From positions 124,001 through 188,000 of the forward strand of contig NZ_JANAVP010000012.1 in the NCBI RefSeq assembly GCF_024213665.1: a stretch of DNA of 64,000 nucleotides, given 5' to 3'. The notes below the pieces were generated by a model. It saw only the letters and a program-made list of their open reading frames with translations, had not been told where the DNA came from and made no database searches. The stretch comes from Streptomyces sp. A3M-1-3 (GTDB taxonomy: Bacteria; Actinomycetota; Actinomycetes; Streptomycetales; Streptomycetaceae). The translations under genes and the position numbers were made by a program. Position 1 is the first letter of the stretch, and each line of letters starts with the position of its first letter. Positions 51,643 through 61,639 of this stretch are shown here, piece by piece.

Positions 51643-53979
51643 ATGTCCAGTCCAACAGTGGCCGGTTCCGCCGGACCCGGTTCAGCAGTGGTCGAAGGGG
51701 TCCTCGAGCGGATCACGTACGCCAATGAGGAGAGCGGCTACACGGTGGCCCGCGTCGATACGGGCCGCGGCGGTGGCGATCTCCTCACGGTGGTCGGCTC
51801 GCTGCTCGGCGCGCAGCCCGGCGAGTCGCTGCGTATGGAGGGCCGCTGGGGCTCCCACCCGCAGTACGGCAAGCAGTTCACGGTGGAGAACTACACGACC
51901 GTGCTGCCGGCCACCATCCAGGGCATACGCCGCTATCTCGGCTCCGGCCTGATCAAGGGCATCGGCCCGAAGATCGCCGAGCGGATCGTCGAACACTTCG
52001 GCACGGACACCCTCGACGTCATCGAGCAGCAGCCGGAGCGGCTCATCGAGGTGCCCGGCCTCGGCCCCAAGCGCACCAGACTGATCGGTGCTGCCTGGGA
52101 GGAGCAGAAGGCCATCAAGGAGGTCATGGTCTTCCTCCAGGGCGTCGGAGTGTCCACCTCGATCGCCGTCCGTATCTACAAGAAGTACGGCGACGCCTCG
52201 ATCTCCGTCGTGAAGAACCAGCCCTACCGGCTGGCCGCCGACGTGTGGGGCATCGGCTTTCTCACCGCCGACCGGATCGCCCAGGCCGTCGGCATACCGC
52301 ACGACAGCCCCGAGCGCGTGAAGGCCGGCCTGCAGTACGCGCTGTCGCAGTCCACCGACCAGGGCCACTGCTTCCTGCCCGAGGAGCGGCTCATCAGCGA
52401 CGCGGTGAAGCTCCTCCAGGTCGACACCGGCCTGGTGATCGACTGCCTGGCCGAGCTCGCGGGGGAGGAGGAGGGAGTCGTACGTGAAAAGGTGCCCGCC
52501 CCGGACGGCGGCCCGCCCGTCACCGCCGTCTACCTGGTGCCCTTCCACCGTGCGGAGCTCTCCCTGTCCGCGCAGCTGCTGCGCCTGCTGCGTACCGAGG
52601 AGGACCGGATGCCGGCCTTCCGGGACGTGGCGTGGGACAAGGCGCTGGCCTGGCTCGCGGACCGGACGGGCGCGGAGCTGGCGCCCGAGCAGGAGGCGGC
52701 GGTCAAGCTCGCACTCACCCAGAAGGTGGCGGTGCTGACCGGCGGCCCCGGCTGCGGGAAGTCCTTCACCGTACGGTCCATCGTCGAGCTGGCCCGCGCC
52801 AAGAAGGCCAAGGTGGTCCTCGCGGCGCCCACCGGCCGGGCCGCCAAACGGCTCGCCGAGCTCACCGGGGCCGACGCCTCCACCGTGCACCGGCTGCTGG
52901 AGCTGAAACCGGGTGGCGACGCGGCGTACGACCGGGACCGGCCGCTCGACGCCGACCTGGTAGTCGTCGACGAGGCCTCGATGCTCGACCTGCTCCTGGC
53001 GAACAAGCTGGTCAAGGCGGTGGCACCCGGTGCCCATCTGCTACTGGTCGGCGATGTGGACCAGCTGCCCTCGGTCGGCGCCGGCGAGGTGCTGCGCGAT
53101 CTGCTCGCCGAGGGCGGCCCGGTCCCCTGCGTGCGGCTGACCAGGATCTTCCGGCAGGCCCAGCAGTCCGGGGTGGTCACCAACGCCCACCGGATCAATT
53201 CGGGGGTGCCGCCCCTCACCCAGGGGCTGCCCGACTTCTTCCTGTTCGCCGAGGAGGACACCGAGGAGGCGGGCAGGCTGACGGTGGACGTGGCGGCCCG
53301 GCGGATTCCGGCGAAGTTCGGGCTGAACCCGCGCCGGGATGTGCAGGTGCTGGCCCCGATGCATCGCGGCCCGGCCGGCGCGGGGACGCTCAATGGCCTG
53401 TTGCAGCAGGCCATTACGCCCGCCCGGCCGGATCTGCCGGAGAAGAGGTTCGGCGGCCGGGTCTTCCGCGTCGGAGACAAGGTCACCCAGATTCGTAACA
53501 ACTACGAGAAAGGGCGCAACGGCGTTTTCAACGGGACGGTCGGCGTCGTCACGTCGCTCAGCCTCGACGACCAGCGGCTGACGGTGCTGACCGACGAGGA
53601 CGAGGAGGTGCCGTACGACTTCGACGAGCTGGACGAGCTGGCGCACGCGTACGCCGTGACGATCCACCGCTCCCAGGGCAGCGAGTACCCAGCCGTGGTG
53701 ATCCCGGTCACCACCGGCGCCTGGATGATGCTGCAGCGGAACCTGCTCTACACGGCCGTCACCCGGGCCAAGAAGCTCGTCGTCCTGGTCGGCTCGCGCA
53801 AGGCGCTCGGCCAGGCGGTACGTACGGTTTCCGCAGGCAGGCGGCATACGGCGGTCGCGCATCGGCTGTCCGGCTCCATACCGGCGGGAAGCGTCACCCA
53901 GCCGGACCGGCCGGGGTTTCCGGATTCCGGGCGGAGGAGGCAGGATGTGGAGGTTGGCGGCACTCAGTGCCGTCGATAG
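51643..53979 (+). CDS. recD2: ATP-dependent DNA helicase RecD2 (SF1B)
   Basis: 778 aa. RecD-like 5'-3' helicase of the RecBC-independent RecD2 type. It has an N-terminal region with tandem helix-hairpin-helix-like segments (GIGPKIAERIVEHFG, VPGLGPKRTRLIG) that define RecD2, Walker A GGPGCGKSFTVRS, motif II VVVDEASMLD, motif III DVDQLPSVGAGEVL, and motif VI HRSQGSEYPAVVIPV...YTAVTRAKK. A C-terminal ~70-residue tail (SAGRRHTAVAHRLSGSIPAGSVTQP) extends past the helicase core. Genome maintenance. ATG at 51643, weak ribosome-binding site. Confidence 0.94.
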   Translation: MSSPTVAGSAGPGSAVVEGVLERITYANEESGYTVARVDTGRGGGDLLTVVGSLLGAQPGESLRMEGRWGSHPQYGKQFTVENYTTVLPATIQGIRRYLGSGLIKGIGPKIAERIVEHFGTDTLDVIEQQPERLIEVPGLGPKRTRLIGAAWEEQKAIKEVMVFLQGVGVSTSIAVRIYKKYGDASISVVKNQPYRLAADVWGIGFLTADRIAQAVGIPHDSPERVKAGLQYALSQSTDQGHCFLPEERLISDAVKLLQVDTGLVIDCLAELAGEEEGVVREKVPAPDGGPPVTAVYLVPFHRAELSLSAQLLRLLRTEEDRMPAFRDVAWDKALAWLADRTGAELAPEQEAAVKLALTQKVAVLTGGPGCGKSFTVRSIVELARAKKAKVVLAAPTGRAAKRLAELTGADASTVHRLLELKPGGDAAYDRDRPLDADLVVVDEASMLDLLLANKLVKAVAPGAHLLLVGDVDQLPSVGAGEVLRDLLAEGGPVPCVRLTRIFRQAQQSGVVTNAHRINSGVPPLTQGLPDFFLFAEEDTEEAGRLTVDVAARRIPAKFGLNPRRDVQVLAPMHRGPAGAGTLNGLLQQAITPARPDLPEKRFGGRVFRVGDKVTQIRNNYEKGRNGVFNGTVGVVTSLSLDDQRLTVLTDEDEEVPYDFDELDELAHAYAVTIHRSQGSEYPAVVIPVTTGAWMMLQRNLLYTAVTRAKKLVVLVGSRKALGQAVRTVSAGRRHTAVAHRLSGSIPAGSVTQPDRPGFPDSGRRRQDVEVGGTQCRR

Positions 53980-54081
53980 GCCTGATGGTCGACCCCGAGT
54001 GCACTCTCCTGGGCCAAATGGGGGAAGGTAGAGACAGTCAGGGCACCTCGAAGAAGAGGCACTACGTCGGTGAGGGATGAC

Positions 54082-55371
54082 GTGAGCGACAACTCTGTAG
54101 TACTGCGGTACGCGGACGGTGAATACACCTACCCGGTGGTCGAGAGCACCGTCGGTGACAAGGGCTTCGACATCGGGAAGCTCCGAGCCCAGACCGGTCT
54201 GGTCACCCTGGACAGCGGATACGGCAATACCGCCGCCTATAAGTCCGCGATTACCTACCTCGACGGCGAGTCGGGCATTCTGCGCTACCGCGGCTACCCG
54301 ATCGAGCAGCTGGCCGAGCGCAGCACCTTCATCGAGGTGGCGTACCTGCTGATCAACGGTGAGCTGCCGACCGTCGACGAGCTCGCGGCCTTCAAGAACG
54401 AGATCACCCAGCACACGCTGCTGCACGAGGACGTCAAGCGCTTCTACGACGGCTTCCCGCGCGACGCGCACCCGATGGCGATGCTGTCGTCCGTGGTCAG
54501 CGCACTGTCGACGTTCTACCAGGACAGCCACAACCCGTTCGACGACCAGCAGCGCCACCTGTCGACGATCCGGCTGCTCGCCAAGCTTCCGACGATCGCG
54601 GCGTACGCGTACAAGAAGTCGATCGGCCACCCGGTCGTCTACCCGCGCAACGACCTCGGTTACGTCGAGAACTTCCTGCGCATGACGTTCTCGGTGCCGG
54701 CCGCAGAGTACGAGCTGGACCCGGTCGTGGTCTCCGCGCTCGACAAGCTGCTGATCCTGCACGCGGACCACGAGCAGAACTGTTCGACGTCCACCGTGCG
54801 CCTGGTCGGCTCCTCGCAGGCGAACATGTTCGCCTCGATCTCCGCCGGCATCAGCGCTCTGTGGGGCCCCCTGCACGGTGGCGCCAACCAGTCGGTCCTG
54901 GAGATGCTCGAGGGCATCAAGCAGTCCGGTGGCGACGTCGACACCTTCATCCGCAAGGTGAAGAACAAGGAAGACGGCGTGAAGCTCATGGGCTTCGGGC
55001 ACCGCGTCTACAAGAACTTCGACCCGCGGGCGAAGATCATCAAGGCTGCGGCGCATGACGTCCTCTCGGCGCTCGGCAAGTCCGACGAGCTGCTCGACAT
55101 CGCGCTCAAGCTGGAGGAGCACGCGCTCGCCGACGACTACTTCGTGGAGCGCAAGCTCTACCCGAACGTCGACTTCTACACCGGCCTGATCTACCGGGCG
55201 ATGGGCTTCCCGACCGAGATGTTCACCGTGCTCTTCGCGCTCGGCCGACTGCCCGGCTGGATCGCCCAGTGGCACGAGATGATCAAGGAGCCGGGTTCCC
55301 GTATCGGCCGCCCGCGCCAGATCTACACCGGCGAGGTCCTGCGCGACTTCGTCCCGGTCGAGGCCCGCTGA
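54082..55371 (+). CDS. gltA: Citrate synthase (type II)
   Basis: 429 aa. Condenses acetyl-CoA and oxaloacetate in the TCA cycle. Actinobacterial type II citrate synthase with the catalytic residues visible: LHADHEQNCSTSTVRLVGSS, GPLHGGANQSVLEML (catalytic His) and MGFGHRVYKNFDPRA (oxaloacetate His/Arg), plus the C-terminal Asp region VERKLYPNVDFYTGLIYRAMGFP. The GTG at 54082 is chosen because GAGGGA lies 5 bases upstream; a GTG 12 bases earlier lacks one. Followed by a repeat array and terminator. Confidence 0.95.
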   Translation: MSDNSVVLRYADGEYTYPVVESTVGDKGFDIGKLRAQTGLVTLDSGYGNTAAYKSAITYLDGESGILRYRGYPIEQLAERSTFIEVAYLLINGELPTVDELAAFKNEITQHTLLHEDVKRFYDGFPRDAHPMAMLSSVVSALSTFYQDSHNPFDDQQRHLSTIRLLAKLPTIAAYAYKKSIGHPVVYPRNDLGYVENFLRMTFSVPAAEYELDPVVVSALDKLLILHADHEQNCSTSTVRLVGSSQANMFASISAGISALWGPLHGGANQSVLEMLEGIKQSGGDVDTFIRKVKNKEDGVKLMGFGHRVYKNFDPRAKIIKAAAHDVLSALGKSDELLDIALKLEEHALADDYFVERKLYPNVDFYTGLIYRAMGFPTEMFTVLFALGRLPGWIAQWHEMIKEPGSRIGRPRQIYTGEVLRDFVPVEAR

Positions 55372-55393
55372 CACGTACGTCCGCGAGGCGCGA

Positions 55394-55582
55394 CCGACGC
55401 GCCGCCGAGCCGACGTGCCGCCGAGATGTGCCGCCGAGCCGACGTGCCGCCGAGCCGACGTGCCGCCGAGCCGACGTGCCGCCGAGCCGACGTGCCGCCG
55501 AGCCGACGTGCCGCCGCGCCGACGTGCCGCCGCGCCGACGTGCCGCCGCGCCGACGTGCCGCCGCGCCGACGCGCCGCCGAG
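55394..55582. repeat. Twelve-copy 16-bp tandem repeat downstream of citrate synthase
   Basis: Unit CCGACGTGCCGCCGAG, about twelve copies head to tail from 22 bases after the gltA stop. Copies 1 and 12 have GACGC, copies 8-11 end in GCG instead of GAG, and copy 3 is 13 bp. 16 is not divisible by 3, so any ORF across it changes frame each copy. Confidence 0.95.
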
Positions 55583-55587
55583 CAAGC

Positions 55588-55639
55588 GGAAAGCGCCCCG
55601 CCGCCGATCCCCCCACGGGTCGACGGTCGGGGCGCTTCC
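55588..55639 (+). terminator. Hairpin after the repeat array (gltA terminator)
   Basis: GGAAAGCGCCCCG (55588-55600) pairs with CGGGGCGCTTCC (55628-55639), about 12 pairs with one bulge and a long loop. Ends the citrate synthase transcript beyond the repeats. Confidence 0.7.
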
Positions 55640-55925
55640 CATTTCCCCGGTGCGGATTCCCCCCACGGGATCCGTTCCGGGCGTCTGCGGGTGCGTCAAG
55701 CTCCGTATGCGGTCTGCCGGGACGCGTACATGCGGGAGGGCCGCTCAAAGCACCCCGCGTGGCACGTGCCCCGGCCAACGCTTGCCCAGGACGTCCCCCA
55801 AGACATCCAGTGAAACGTCCCCCAAGACGTCTCTGGCATCGCCTCTTAGACTCGCGAACCCCGCCTATGGTTACGTTCGGATTGCTGTGATCTACGTCTC
55901 TTGCATATGTCCGGGTAACAGCGCA
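55640..55925. other. Intergenic, no gene seen
   Basis: 286 bases between the gltA hairpin and the copA terminator. Contains a near-repeat of CGTCCCCCAAGAC (around 55790-55830); otherwise nothing recognised. Confidence 0.5.
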
Positions 55926-55953
55926 AGGGCCCCGATATGGCGATCGGGGCCCT
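55926..55953 (-). terminator. copA terminator hairpin
   Basis: AGGGCCCCGAT/ATCGGGGCCCT perfect 11-bp stem with 6-base loop, 21 bases beyond the copA stop at 55975. Confidence 0.86.
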
Positions 55954-55974
55954 GAGGTGTGGATATTGCAGTCG

Positions 55975-58281
55975 CTATGTGAAGGACCTGAGGCGAAGGC
56001 TGTTGGTCACCACGAAGACCGAGGAGAAGGCCATCGCGGCCCCGGCGATCATCGGGTTGAGCAGACCGGCCGCGGCGAGCGGCAGGGCCGCGACGTTGTA
56101 GCCGAAGGCCCAGAACAGATTGCCCTTGATGGTGGCCAGAGTGCGGCGGGAGAGCCGGATCGCGTCGGCCGCCACCCGCAGATCCCCGCGTACGAGCGTC
56201 AGATCGCCCGCCTCGATGGCCGCGTCCGTGCCCGTGCCCATCGCCAGGCCCAGATCGGCGGTGGCGAGCGCGGCCGCGTCGTTCACGCCGTCCCCGACCA
56301 TCGCCACGCTGCGGCCCTCGCCCTGCAACCGCTCGACCACGGCGACCTTGTCCTGCGGCAGGACTTCCGCGTGCACCTCGTCGATCCCGACCGTGCGCGC
56401 CACCGACTCGGCGACCAGCCGGTTGTCGCCGGTCAGCAGGACCGGGGTGAGGCCCAGAGCGCGCAGCCGCTCGACGGCCTCGGCGCTGGTCTCCTTGATC
56501 GCGTCGGCGACCGTGAGGACCCCGCGGGCCTCGCCGTCCCAGGCCACGGCTACGGCCGTACGGCCCTCCGCCTCGGCGGCGGCCTTGGCCGCGGCGAGCG
56601 CGTCCGGCAGCTCGATCGCCCACTGGGCGAGGAGCTTCTCGCGGCCGACGACCACCGCGTGGCCCTCGACGACGCCCTGCACTCCGAGCCCCGCGACGTT
56701 CTCGAAGCCCTCGGGCTCGGGCAGGGTGCCCGCACGGTCGGCCGCGCCGGCCGCGACGGCCCGGGCGACGGGGTGCTCGGAGGCGTGCTCCAGCGCTCCC
56801 GCCAGCCGCAGCAGCTCCTGCTCGTCCACGCCGTCGGCGGCGAAGACGTCCTGCAGGGTCATCCGGCCGGTGGTCACCGTGCCGGTCTTGTCCAGGACGA
56901 CGGTGTCCACGCGGCGGGTGGACTCCAGTACCTCCGGGCCCTTGATCAGGATGCCGAGCTGGGCGCCGCGTCCCGTACCGACCATGAGGGCGGTCGGCGT
57001 GGCAAGGCCCAGCGCGCAGGGGCACGCGATGATCAGTACGGCCACGGCGGCGGTGAACGCGGCGGTCGCGTCGCCGGTCAGCAGCAGCCAGGTGACCAGG
57101 GTGCCGAGCGCGACGACCAGCACGACCGGTACGAAGACCGCCGAGATCCGGTCGGCGAGGCGCTGTACGTCGGCCTTGCCGTTCTGCGCGTTCTCGACCA
57201 GCCTCGCCATCCGGGCCAGCTGGGTGTCGGCGCCCACCCGGGCCGCCTCGACGACCAGCCGGCCGGACACGTTGACGGTCGCGCCGGCGACGGTGTCGCC
57301 CACGCTCACGTCCACCGGTACGGACTCGCCGGTCAGCATCGAGGCGTCCACTGCCGAGTGGCCCTCGCGGACCGTGCCGTCCGTGGCGACCTTCTCGCCG
57401 GGACGTACGACGAACCGGTCACCGACGGCCAGCTGCGCGAGCGGGACGCGGACCTCGCTGCCGTCGCGCAGCACGGCGACGTCCTTGGCGCCCAGCTCCA
57501 GCAGCGCGCGGAGCGCGGCGCCCGCCTTGCGCTTGGACTTCGCTTCCAGATAGCGGCCGAGCAGGATGAACGTCACCACGCCTGCTGCCACTTCGAGGTA
57601 GATCGCCGAAGAGCCGTCGGTGCGGGAGACGCTGAAGTCGAAGGTGTGCCGCATGTCCGGCATCCCGGCGTGCCCGAAGAAGAGCGCCCACAGCGACCAG
57701 CCGAAGGCCGCCAGTGTGCCGACCGAGACGAGGGTGTCCATGGTGGCGGCGCCGTGCCGGGCGTTGGTCCAGGCGGCCCGGTGGAAGGGGTACGCGCCCC
57801 AGACCACGACCGGGGCGGCGAGCGTCAGCGAGAGCCACTGCCAGTTGTCGAACTGGAGGGCAGGGATCATCGCCATCAGGACGACCGGCACGGAGAGGGT
57901 GAGCGAGCCGAGCAGCCGCTGCCGCAGCGAGGTGGTCTCCGGATCGCGCCCGGCCGGGGCGCTCTCCTGCGCGGCCGGCTCCGGCGCGGGGGGCGGGGGT
58001 TCCTCGGCGGTGTAGCCGGTCTTCTCGACGGTGGCGATGAGGTCGGCGACCTCGATCCCGTCCGGGTACGAGACGCGGGCGCGCTCGGTGGCGAAGTTCA
58101 CCGTGGCGGTGACCCCGGCCATGCGGTTGAGCTTCTTCTCGACGCGGGCGGCGCAGGAGGCGCAGGTCATCCCGCCGATGGAGAGCTCGACCTGGGAGGT
58201 GTCCGCTATTTGCGCCTCGGGGGTGGCTGCCTCGGAGGCGCGTGCCTCATCGGCGGTCGCCTCATGAACGGTGCTGGTCAT
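55975..58281 (-). CDS. copA: Copper-translocating P1B-type ATPase (CopA)
   Basis: 768 aa. One N-terminal heavy-metal-binding domain ([15 protein letters not shown]), then the P-type core: transmembrane CPC motif ([12 protein letters not shown]), phosphorylation site DKTGTVT, nucleotide-binding HP motif ([11 protein letters not shown]) and [11 protein letters not shown] hinge. CPC and DKTGT plus the GMTCASC domain place it as a Cu+ exporter. ATG at 58281 with GGAG upstream; 81 bases downstream of the chaperone gene, so likely one transcript under the CsoR-type box at 58752-58769. Confidence 0.96.
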   Translation of the reverse strand: MTSTVHEATADEARASEAATPEAQIADTSQVELSIGGMTCASCAARVEKKLNRMAGVTATVNFATERARVSYPDGIEVADLIATVEKTGYTAEEPPPPAPEPAAQESAPAGRDPETTSLRQRLLGSLTLSVPVVLMAMIPALQFDNWQWLSLTLAAPVVVWGAYPFHRAAWTNARHGAATMDTLVSVGTLAAFGWSLWALFFGHAGMPDMRHTFDFSVSRTDGSSAIYLEVAAGVVTFILLGRYLEAKSKRKAGAALRALLELGAKDVAVLRDGSEVRVPLAQLAVGDRFVVRPGEKVATDGTVREGHSAVDASMLTGESVPVDVSVGDTVAGATVNVSGRLVVEAARVGADTQLARMARLVENAQNGKADVQRLADRISAVFVPVVLVVALGTLVTWLLLTGDATAAFTAAVAVLIIACPCALGLATPTALMVGTGRGAQLGILIKGPEVLESTRRVDTVVLDKTGTVTTGRMTLQDVFAADGVDEQELLRLAGALEHASEHPVARAVAAGAADRAGTLPEPEGFENVAGLGVQGVVEGHAVVVGREKLLAQWAIELPDALAAAKAAAEAEGRTAVAVAWDGEARGVLTVADAIKETSAEAVERLRALGLTPVLLTGDNRLVAESVARTVGIDEVHAEVLPQDKVAVVERLQGEGRSVAMVGDGVNDAAALATADLGLAMGTGTDAAIEAGDLTLVRGDLRVAADAIRLSRRTLATIKGNLFWAFGYNVAALPLAAAGLLNPMIAGAAMAFSSVFVVTNSLRLRSFT

Positions 58282-58362
58282 TCCGGCTCCAGAAGGGAGG
58301 GCCGGGCCGTACGGATCCAGTATCAGCTGGTCGGTGACGGCCCGGCGGAGGAGAGAGGGAAC

Positions 58363-58668
58363 TCAGGCCTGCCCGACGAGCTCGTAGCCCGCCTCGTCGA
58401 CCGCGGCGCGCACGGCGTCCTCGGTGAGCGGGGTCGCGGAGATCACGGTCACCTGGCCGGTGGAGGCCACCGCCTTCACCGAGGCGACGCCGGGGATCTC
58501 GGAGATCTCGGCGGAGACGGCGCCTTCGCAGTGGCCGCAGGTCATGCCCGTGACCCGGTAGACGGTCGTGACGGTACCCACCTGGACCTCGGCCGCGGTG
58601 TCGTGGCAGGAACCGGTGGTGGAGCAGCAGGAGCCGGCCGTCTGGGGGCTTTGGGTCTCGGCGGTCAT
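58363..58668 (-). CDS. copZ: Copper chaperone (CopZ-like) with extra N-terminal cysteines
   Basis: 101 aa. C-terminal HMA domain with the metal-binding GMTCGHCEGAV; typical CopZ is ~68 aa. The N-terminal ~30 residues add a Cys/His cluster (TAGSCCSTTGSCHDTAAE) that could bind more copper. ATG at 58668 with GAGGAG upstream. It delivers Cu+ to CopA, presumably. CsoR-type operator 84 bases upstream of the ATG. Confidence 0.93.
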   Translation of the reverse strand: MTAETQSPQTAGSCCSTTGSCHDTAAEVQVGTVTTVYRVTGMTCGHCEGAVSAEISEIPGVASVKAVASTGQVTVISATPLTEDAVRAAVDEAGYELVGQA

Positions 58669-58751
58669 GTCGTTCTCCTCATCAAGGCATGCGCGTCTGG
58701 GGCATCAGGAGGCATCGGGTACCCCCGCTGTCTCCTGGCGTACACCAGACT

Positions 58752-58769
58752 ATACCCCTAGGGGGTATC
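58752..58769. promoter_or_regulatory. CsoR-type copper operator
   Basis: ATACCCCCTAGGGGGTAT is a perfect 18-bp palindrome with the G/C-run-flanked-by-AT layout of CsoR sites, upstream of copZ-copA. Confidence 0.85.
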
Positions 58770-59119
58770 GATGCGAGTTTTTGAGGTCGTGGCGTCGCTT
58801 CTGTCTCCCGTGAGTCCTCAGGCGGTACGGACGTCTGCCCGGCCGGCACCCGGTGGGGTGGCGGCACCGCCGTCGTGATCCGTGGTGTTCCCCCGGAAGG
58901 GAACGAGCCTCGGACTCCCCAGCCTCCGCCATACCTCAACCTCCCTTCCCGTACACAAGAGCCACGATCAGCAGACCGTACGACAACACGGTGGTAACGC
59001 CTGAGCGAGGGGGAGCCGGCCGTTCCCACCGCTGCGGCAGCTCCGGCCGTCCCGGAGCGGGACAAGGTCGCGGCGGACACCCCCTAGCGTGCCGGGGAGC
59101 CGACTGGAAGGCTGGTTCG
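58770..59119. other. Intergenic, no gene seen
   Basis: 350 bases between the CsoR site and the alcohol dehydrogenase gene. A short stem GTTCCC/GGGAAC near 58883-58900; otherwise no coding signal recognised. Confidence 0.45.
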
Positions 59120-60196
59120 ATGCGCGCGGTGGTGTTCGAGCAGTACGGGCAGCGGGCCGAGGTCCGGCAGGTGCCGGATCCGGAACCTTCGCCCCACGGC
59201 GTGGTGGTCCGCGTCGAGGCCACCGGGCTGTGCCGTAGCGACTGGCACGGCTGGGTGGGCCACGACCCGGACATCACCCTGCCGCACGTGCCGGGACACG
59301 AACTCGCCGGGGTGGTCGAGGCGGTGGGCGCCGGGGTCGCCAACTGGCGGCCCGGGGACCGGGTCACCGTGCCCTTCGTCTGCGCCTGTGGGCGCTGTGC
59401 CGCCTGCGCGGCCGGTGACCAGCAGGTGTGCGAGCGGCAGACCCAGCCCGGCTTCACGCACTGGGGCTCCTTCGCCGAGTATGCGGCACTGGAGAACGCG
59501 GACGTGAACCTGGTGGCGGTGCCCGGCGAGCTGTCGTTCACGACAGCCGCCGGACTCGGCTGCCGCTTCGCGACCGCCTTCCGCGCAGTGGTGGCCCAGG
59601 GGCGGGTGGCCCCCGGAGAATGGGTCGCCGTACACGGCTGCGGCGGGGTCGGGCTGTCCGCCGTCATGATCGCGGCCGCGTGCGGCGCGCGGGTCGTCGC
59701 GGTCGACATCGCGCCCGGGGCGCTGGACCTGGCACGGAAGTTCGGCGCGGCGGAGTGCGTCGACGCCTCGGCGGTGCCCGGCGGCACCGCCCAGGCGGTC
59801 CGGGAACTGACCGGCGGCGGGGCCCATCTCTCCCTGGACGCGCTGGGTTCACGGGCCACCTGCGCCGCCTCGGTGGCCGGACTGCGCAGGCGCGGCCGCC
59901 ATGTCCAGGTCGGCCTGCTGCCCTCGGCCGCGGGCGACCCCGCCGTGCCGATGGAGCGGGTGATCGGCTGGGAGCTGGAGATCCTCGGCAGCCACGGCAT
60001 GGCCGCCCACGCCTACCCGGCGATGATGGAGATGGTGCGGGCCGGCGTACTCCGGCCGGACCTCCTGGTCACCGCGACCATCGCGCTGGAGGCCGCCCCG
60101 GCGGCGCTCGCCGCGATGGGCACGGCGGCGCCGGCTGCGGGAGTCACGATCATCGAGCCACGGGCGGCCCAACCGATTGACGGCTCAGTCCTGTGA
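59120..60196 (+). CDS. Zinc-dependent alcohol dehydrogenase
   Basis: 358 aa, medium-chain dehydrogenase. Catalytic zinc site: Cys in [10 protein letters not shown], His-Glu in [12 protein letters not shown] structural zinc site with four Cys: [19 protein letters not shown](P) site: [15 protein letters not shown] (G-x-G-x-x-G). Substrate unknown; ATG at 59120 has weak GGAAGG upstream. Stop converges with the small HTH gene 4 bases away. Confidence 0.92.
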   Translation: MRAVVFEQYGQRAEVRQVPDPEPSPHGVVVRVEATGLCRSDWHGWVGHDPDITLPHVPGHELAGVVEAVGAGVANWRPGDRVTVPFVCACGRCAACAAGDQQVCERQTQPGFTHWGSFAEYAALENADVNLVAVPGELSFTTAAGLGCRFATAFRAVVAQGRVAPGEWVAVHGCGGVGLSAVMIAAACGARVVAVDIAPGALDLARKFGAAECVDASAVPGGTAQAVRELTGGGAHLSLDALGSRATCAASVAGLRRRGRHVQVGLLPSAAGDPAVPMERVIGWELEILGSHGMAAHAYPAMMEMVRAGVLRPDLLVTATIALEAAPAALAAMGTAAPAAGVTIIEPRAAQPIDGSVL

Positions 60197-60200
60197 CGGC

Positions 60201-60401
60201 TCAGTCCTCGCGTCTGCCCCGGTTGCCGGGGCGGCGGGCCACCCAGGTGCGGATGGTGTCGGCGTACCAGTAGGGCTTGCCGCCCTCGACGTGGTCCGGC
60301 GGCGGGAGCAGGCCGTGCTTGCGGTACGAGCGGACGGTGTCCGGCTGCACCCGGATGTGCGCGGCGATGTCCTTGTAGGACCAGAGCCTTCGGTCGGTCA
60401 T
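60201..60401 (-). CDS. Small helix-turn-helix protein (MerR/excisionase-like)
   Basis: 66 aa. LWSYKDIAAHIRVQPDTVRSYRKHGLLPPPDHVEGGKPYWYADTIRTWVARRPG is the winged helix of small MerR/AlpA-like proteins, which in Streptomyces occur as short stand-alone DNA-binding proteins. ATG at 60401 with GGAGG upstream. Target unknown. Confidence 0.88.
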   Translation of the reverse strand: MTDRRLWSYKDIAAHIRVQPDTVRSYRKHGLLPPPDHVEGGKPYWYADTIRTWVARRPGNRGRRED

Positions 60402-60614
60402 CTGTGGCACCTCCCTGTCCGCACCGCAGCGGCAGCCGGGGGGCCGTCGGGGGAGCTGGGGCACGGACGCTGACGATCACTAAGCCTGCGACCCGTGAAC
60501 GACGCGCACGGTGGGCGGGGGAGGGCCTGTCGACCGGCTGTGACGGAAGAACCGAGTAACCGGGACATGTGTGACACGAGCGGGAACCACCGGTACTACC
60601 GCTACCCATCCGCC

Positions 60615-61628
60615 TCACCGGTACAGGGCAGGTAGTCCGATCAGTTCGACGGATGCGCGCGCGCCGGTTTCCTGCGCCCGTACGCCCGCCTCGCAGACCG
60701 CGGCCGCCGCGTACCCGTCCCAGCTGCTCGGCCCTTCGACGCGGCCCTGCCGGGTCGCGTCCACCCAGCGCTGCACCTGCCGGTCGTACGCGTCGGCGAA
60801 CCGCACCACATAGTCCTGCGGGATCTCCCCGCCCCACCGGCCGGCCGCCTGGGTGACCATCGCGTGGCCGTCCCCGATGCGTGCGCTGCCCGCCTCGCAG
60901 ACCGCCTCGCACTGCACCTGGTATCCGAAGCCGCAGTTGACGAAGATCTCGACGTCCACGATCGCGCCGCCCGAGGTCTCCAGCAGGACCAGCTGGGGGT
61001 CCCGCAGCCCCTCGGGCGCGGCTGAGGACGGCATGGGCCGAAGCACGGATACGGCGGTGATCTCCTGGGCGAGCAGCCAGCGGGCGGCGTCCACCTCGTG
61101 CACCACGGAGTCGTTGATCAGCATCCGGGTGGTGAAGAACGACGGGGAGGACGCATTGCGGTGCCGGCAGTGCAGAAACAGCGGCCTGCCGAACTCACCG
61201 CTGTCCAGAAGCGATTTGAGGCGCAGGTACTCGGCGTCGTACCGGCGCATGAAGCCGACCTGGACCCGGCGGTGGCCCAGCCGCTGTTCGGCCTCCAGTA
61301 CGCGCAGGGCACTTGCCGAGTCCGGCGTCAGCGGCTTCTCGCACAGCACGGGCAGATCCCGCGCGAACGCCTCCAGCAGCGCCGCCTCATGGGCGGGGCC
61401 GGGGGAGGCGATCAGTACCGCGTCCACGCCCGGCGCCGCCATCGCCGCGACCGGGTCCGTGTATGCGGTACAGCCCTCGATCCGCGAGGCCAGGTCCTTC
61501 ACCCGCTCCGCGTCGAGGTCGGCGACCGCCACGACGCGCGCCCCGCTGACGGCCCGGTCGATCCTGCGGACATGGTCCGCGCCCATCTTCCCCGTACCGA
61601 TGACGGCGATGCCCAGAGGCCGGTTCAT
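60615..61628 (-). CDS. iolG: Inositol 2-dehydrogenase-like oxidoreductase (Gfo/Idh/MocA)
   Basis: 337 aa. Oxidises myo-inositol or a related polyol with NAD+. N-terminal Rossmann [36 protein letters not shown] (catalytic Lys of the E-K-P motif), [35 protein letters not shown], and [16 protein letters not shown] with the D...H pair. ATG at 61628 preceded by AGGAG that directly follows the MITE right up against the gene. The neighbouring iolC and TIM barrel gene support inositol catabolism; the exact substrate is not proven. Confidence 0.85.
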   Translation of the reverse strand: MNRPLGIAVIGTGKMGADHVRRIDRAVSGARVVAVADLDAERVKDLASRIEGCTAYTDPVAAMAAPGVDAVLIASPGPAHEAALLEAFARDLPVLCEKPLTPDSASALRVLEAEQRLGHRRVQVGFMRRYDAEYLRLKSLLDSGEFGRPLFLHCRHRNASSPSFFTTRMLINDSVVHEVDAARWLLAQEITAVSVLRPMPSSAAPEGLRDPQLVLLETSGGAIVDVEIFVNCGFGYQVQCEAVCEAGSARIGDGHAMVTQAAGRWGGEIPQDYVVRFADAYDRQVQRWVDATRQGRVEGPSSWDGYAAAAVCEAGVRAQETGARASVELIGLPALYR

Positions 61629-61639
61629 GGTCGTATCTC

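Noticed and set aside
55394..55582. Possible CRISPR array
   Set aside because: Units are 16 bp, contiguous and without spacers of variable sequence; no cas genes are present.
55415..55890. Overlapping plus-strand ORFs across the repeat (R-A-D-V-P-P-S-R-R type protein)
   Set aside because: The 16-bp unit makes long open frames in several frames by composition alone; no ribosome-binding site or codon bias.
55957..58761. 934-residue plus-strand ORF over copA
   Set aside because: Shadow of copA on the other strand, no domain.
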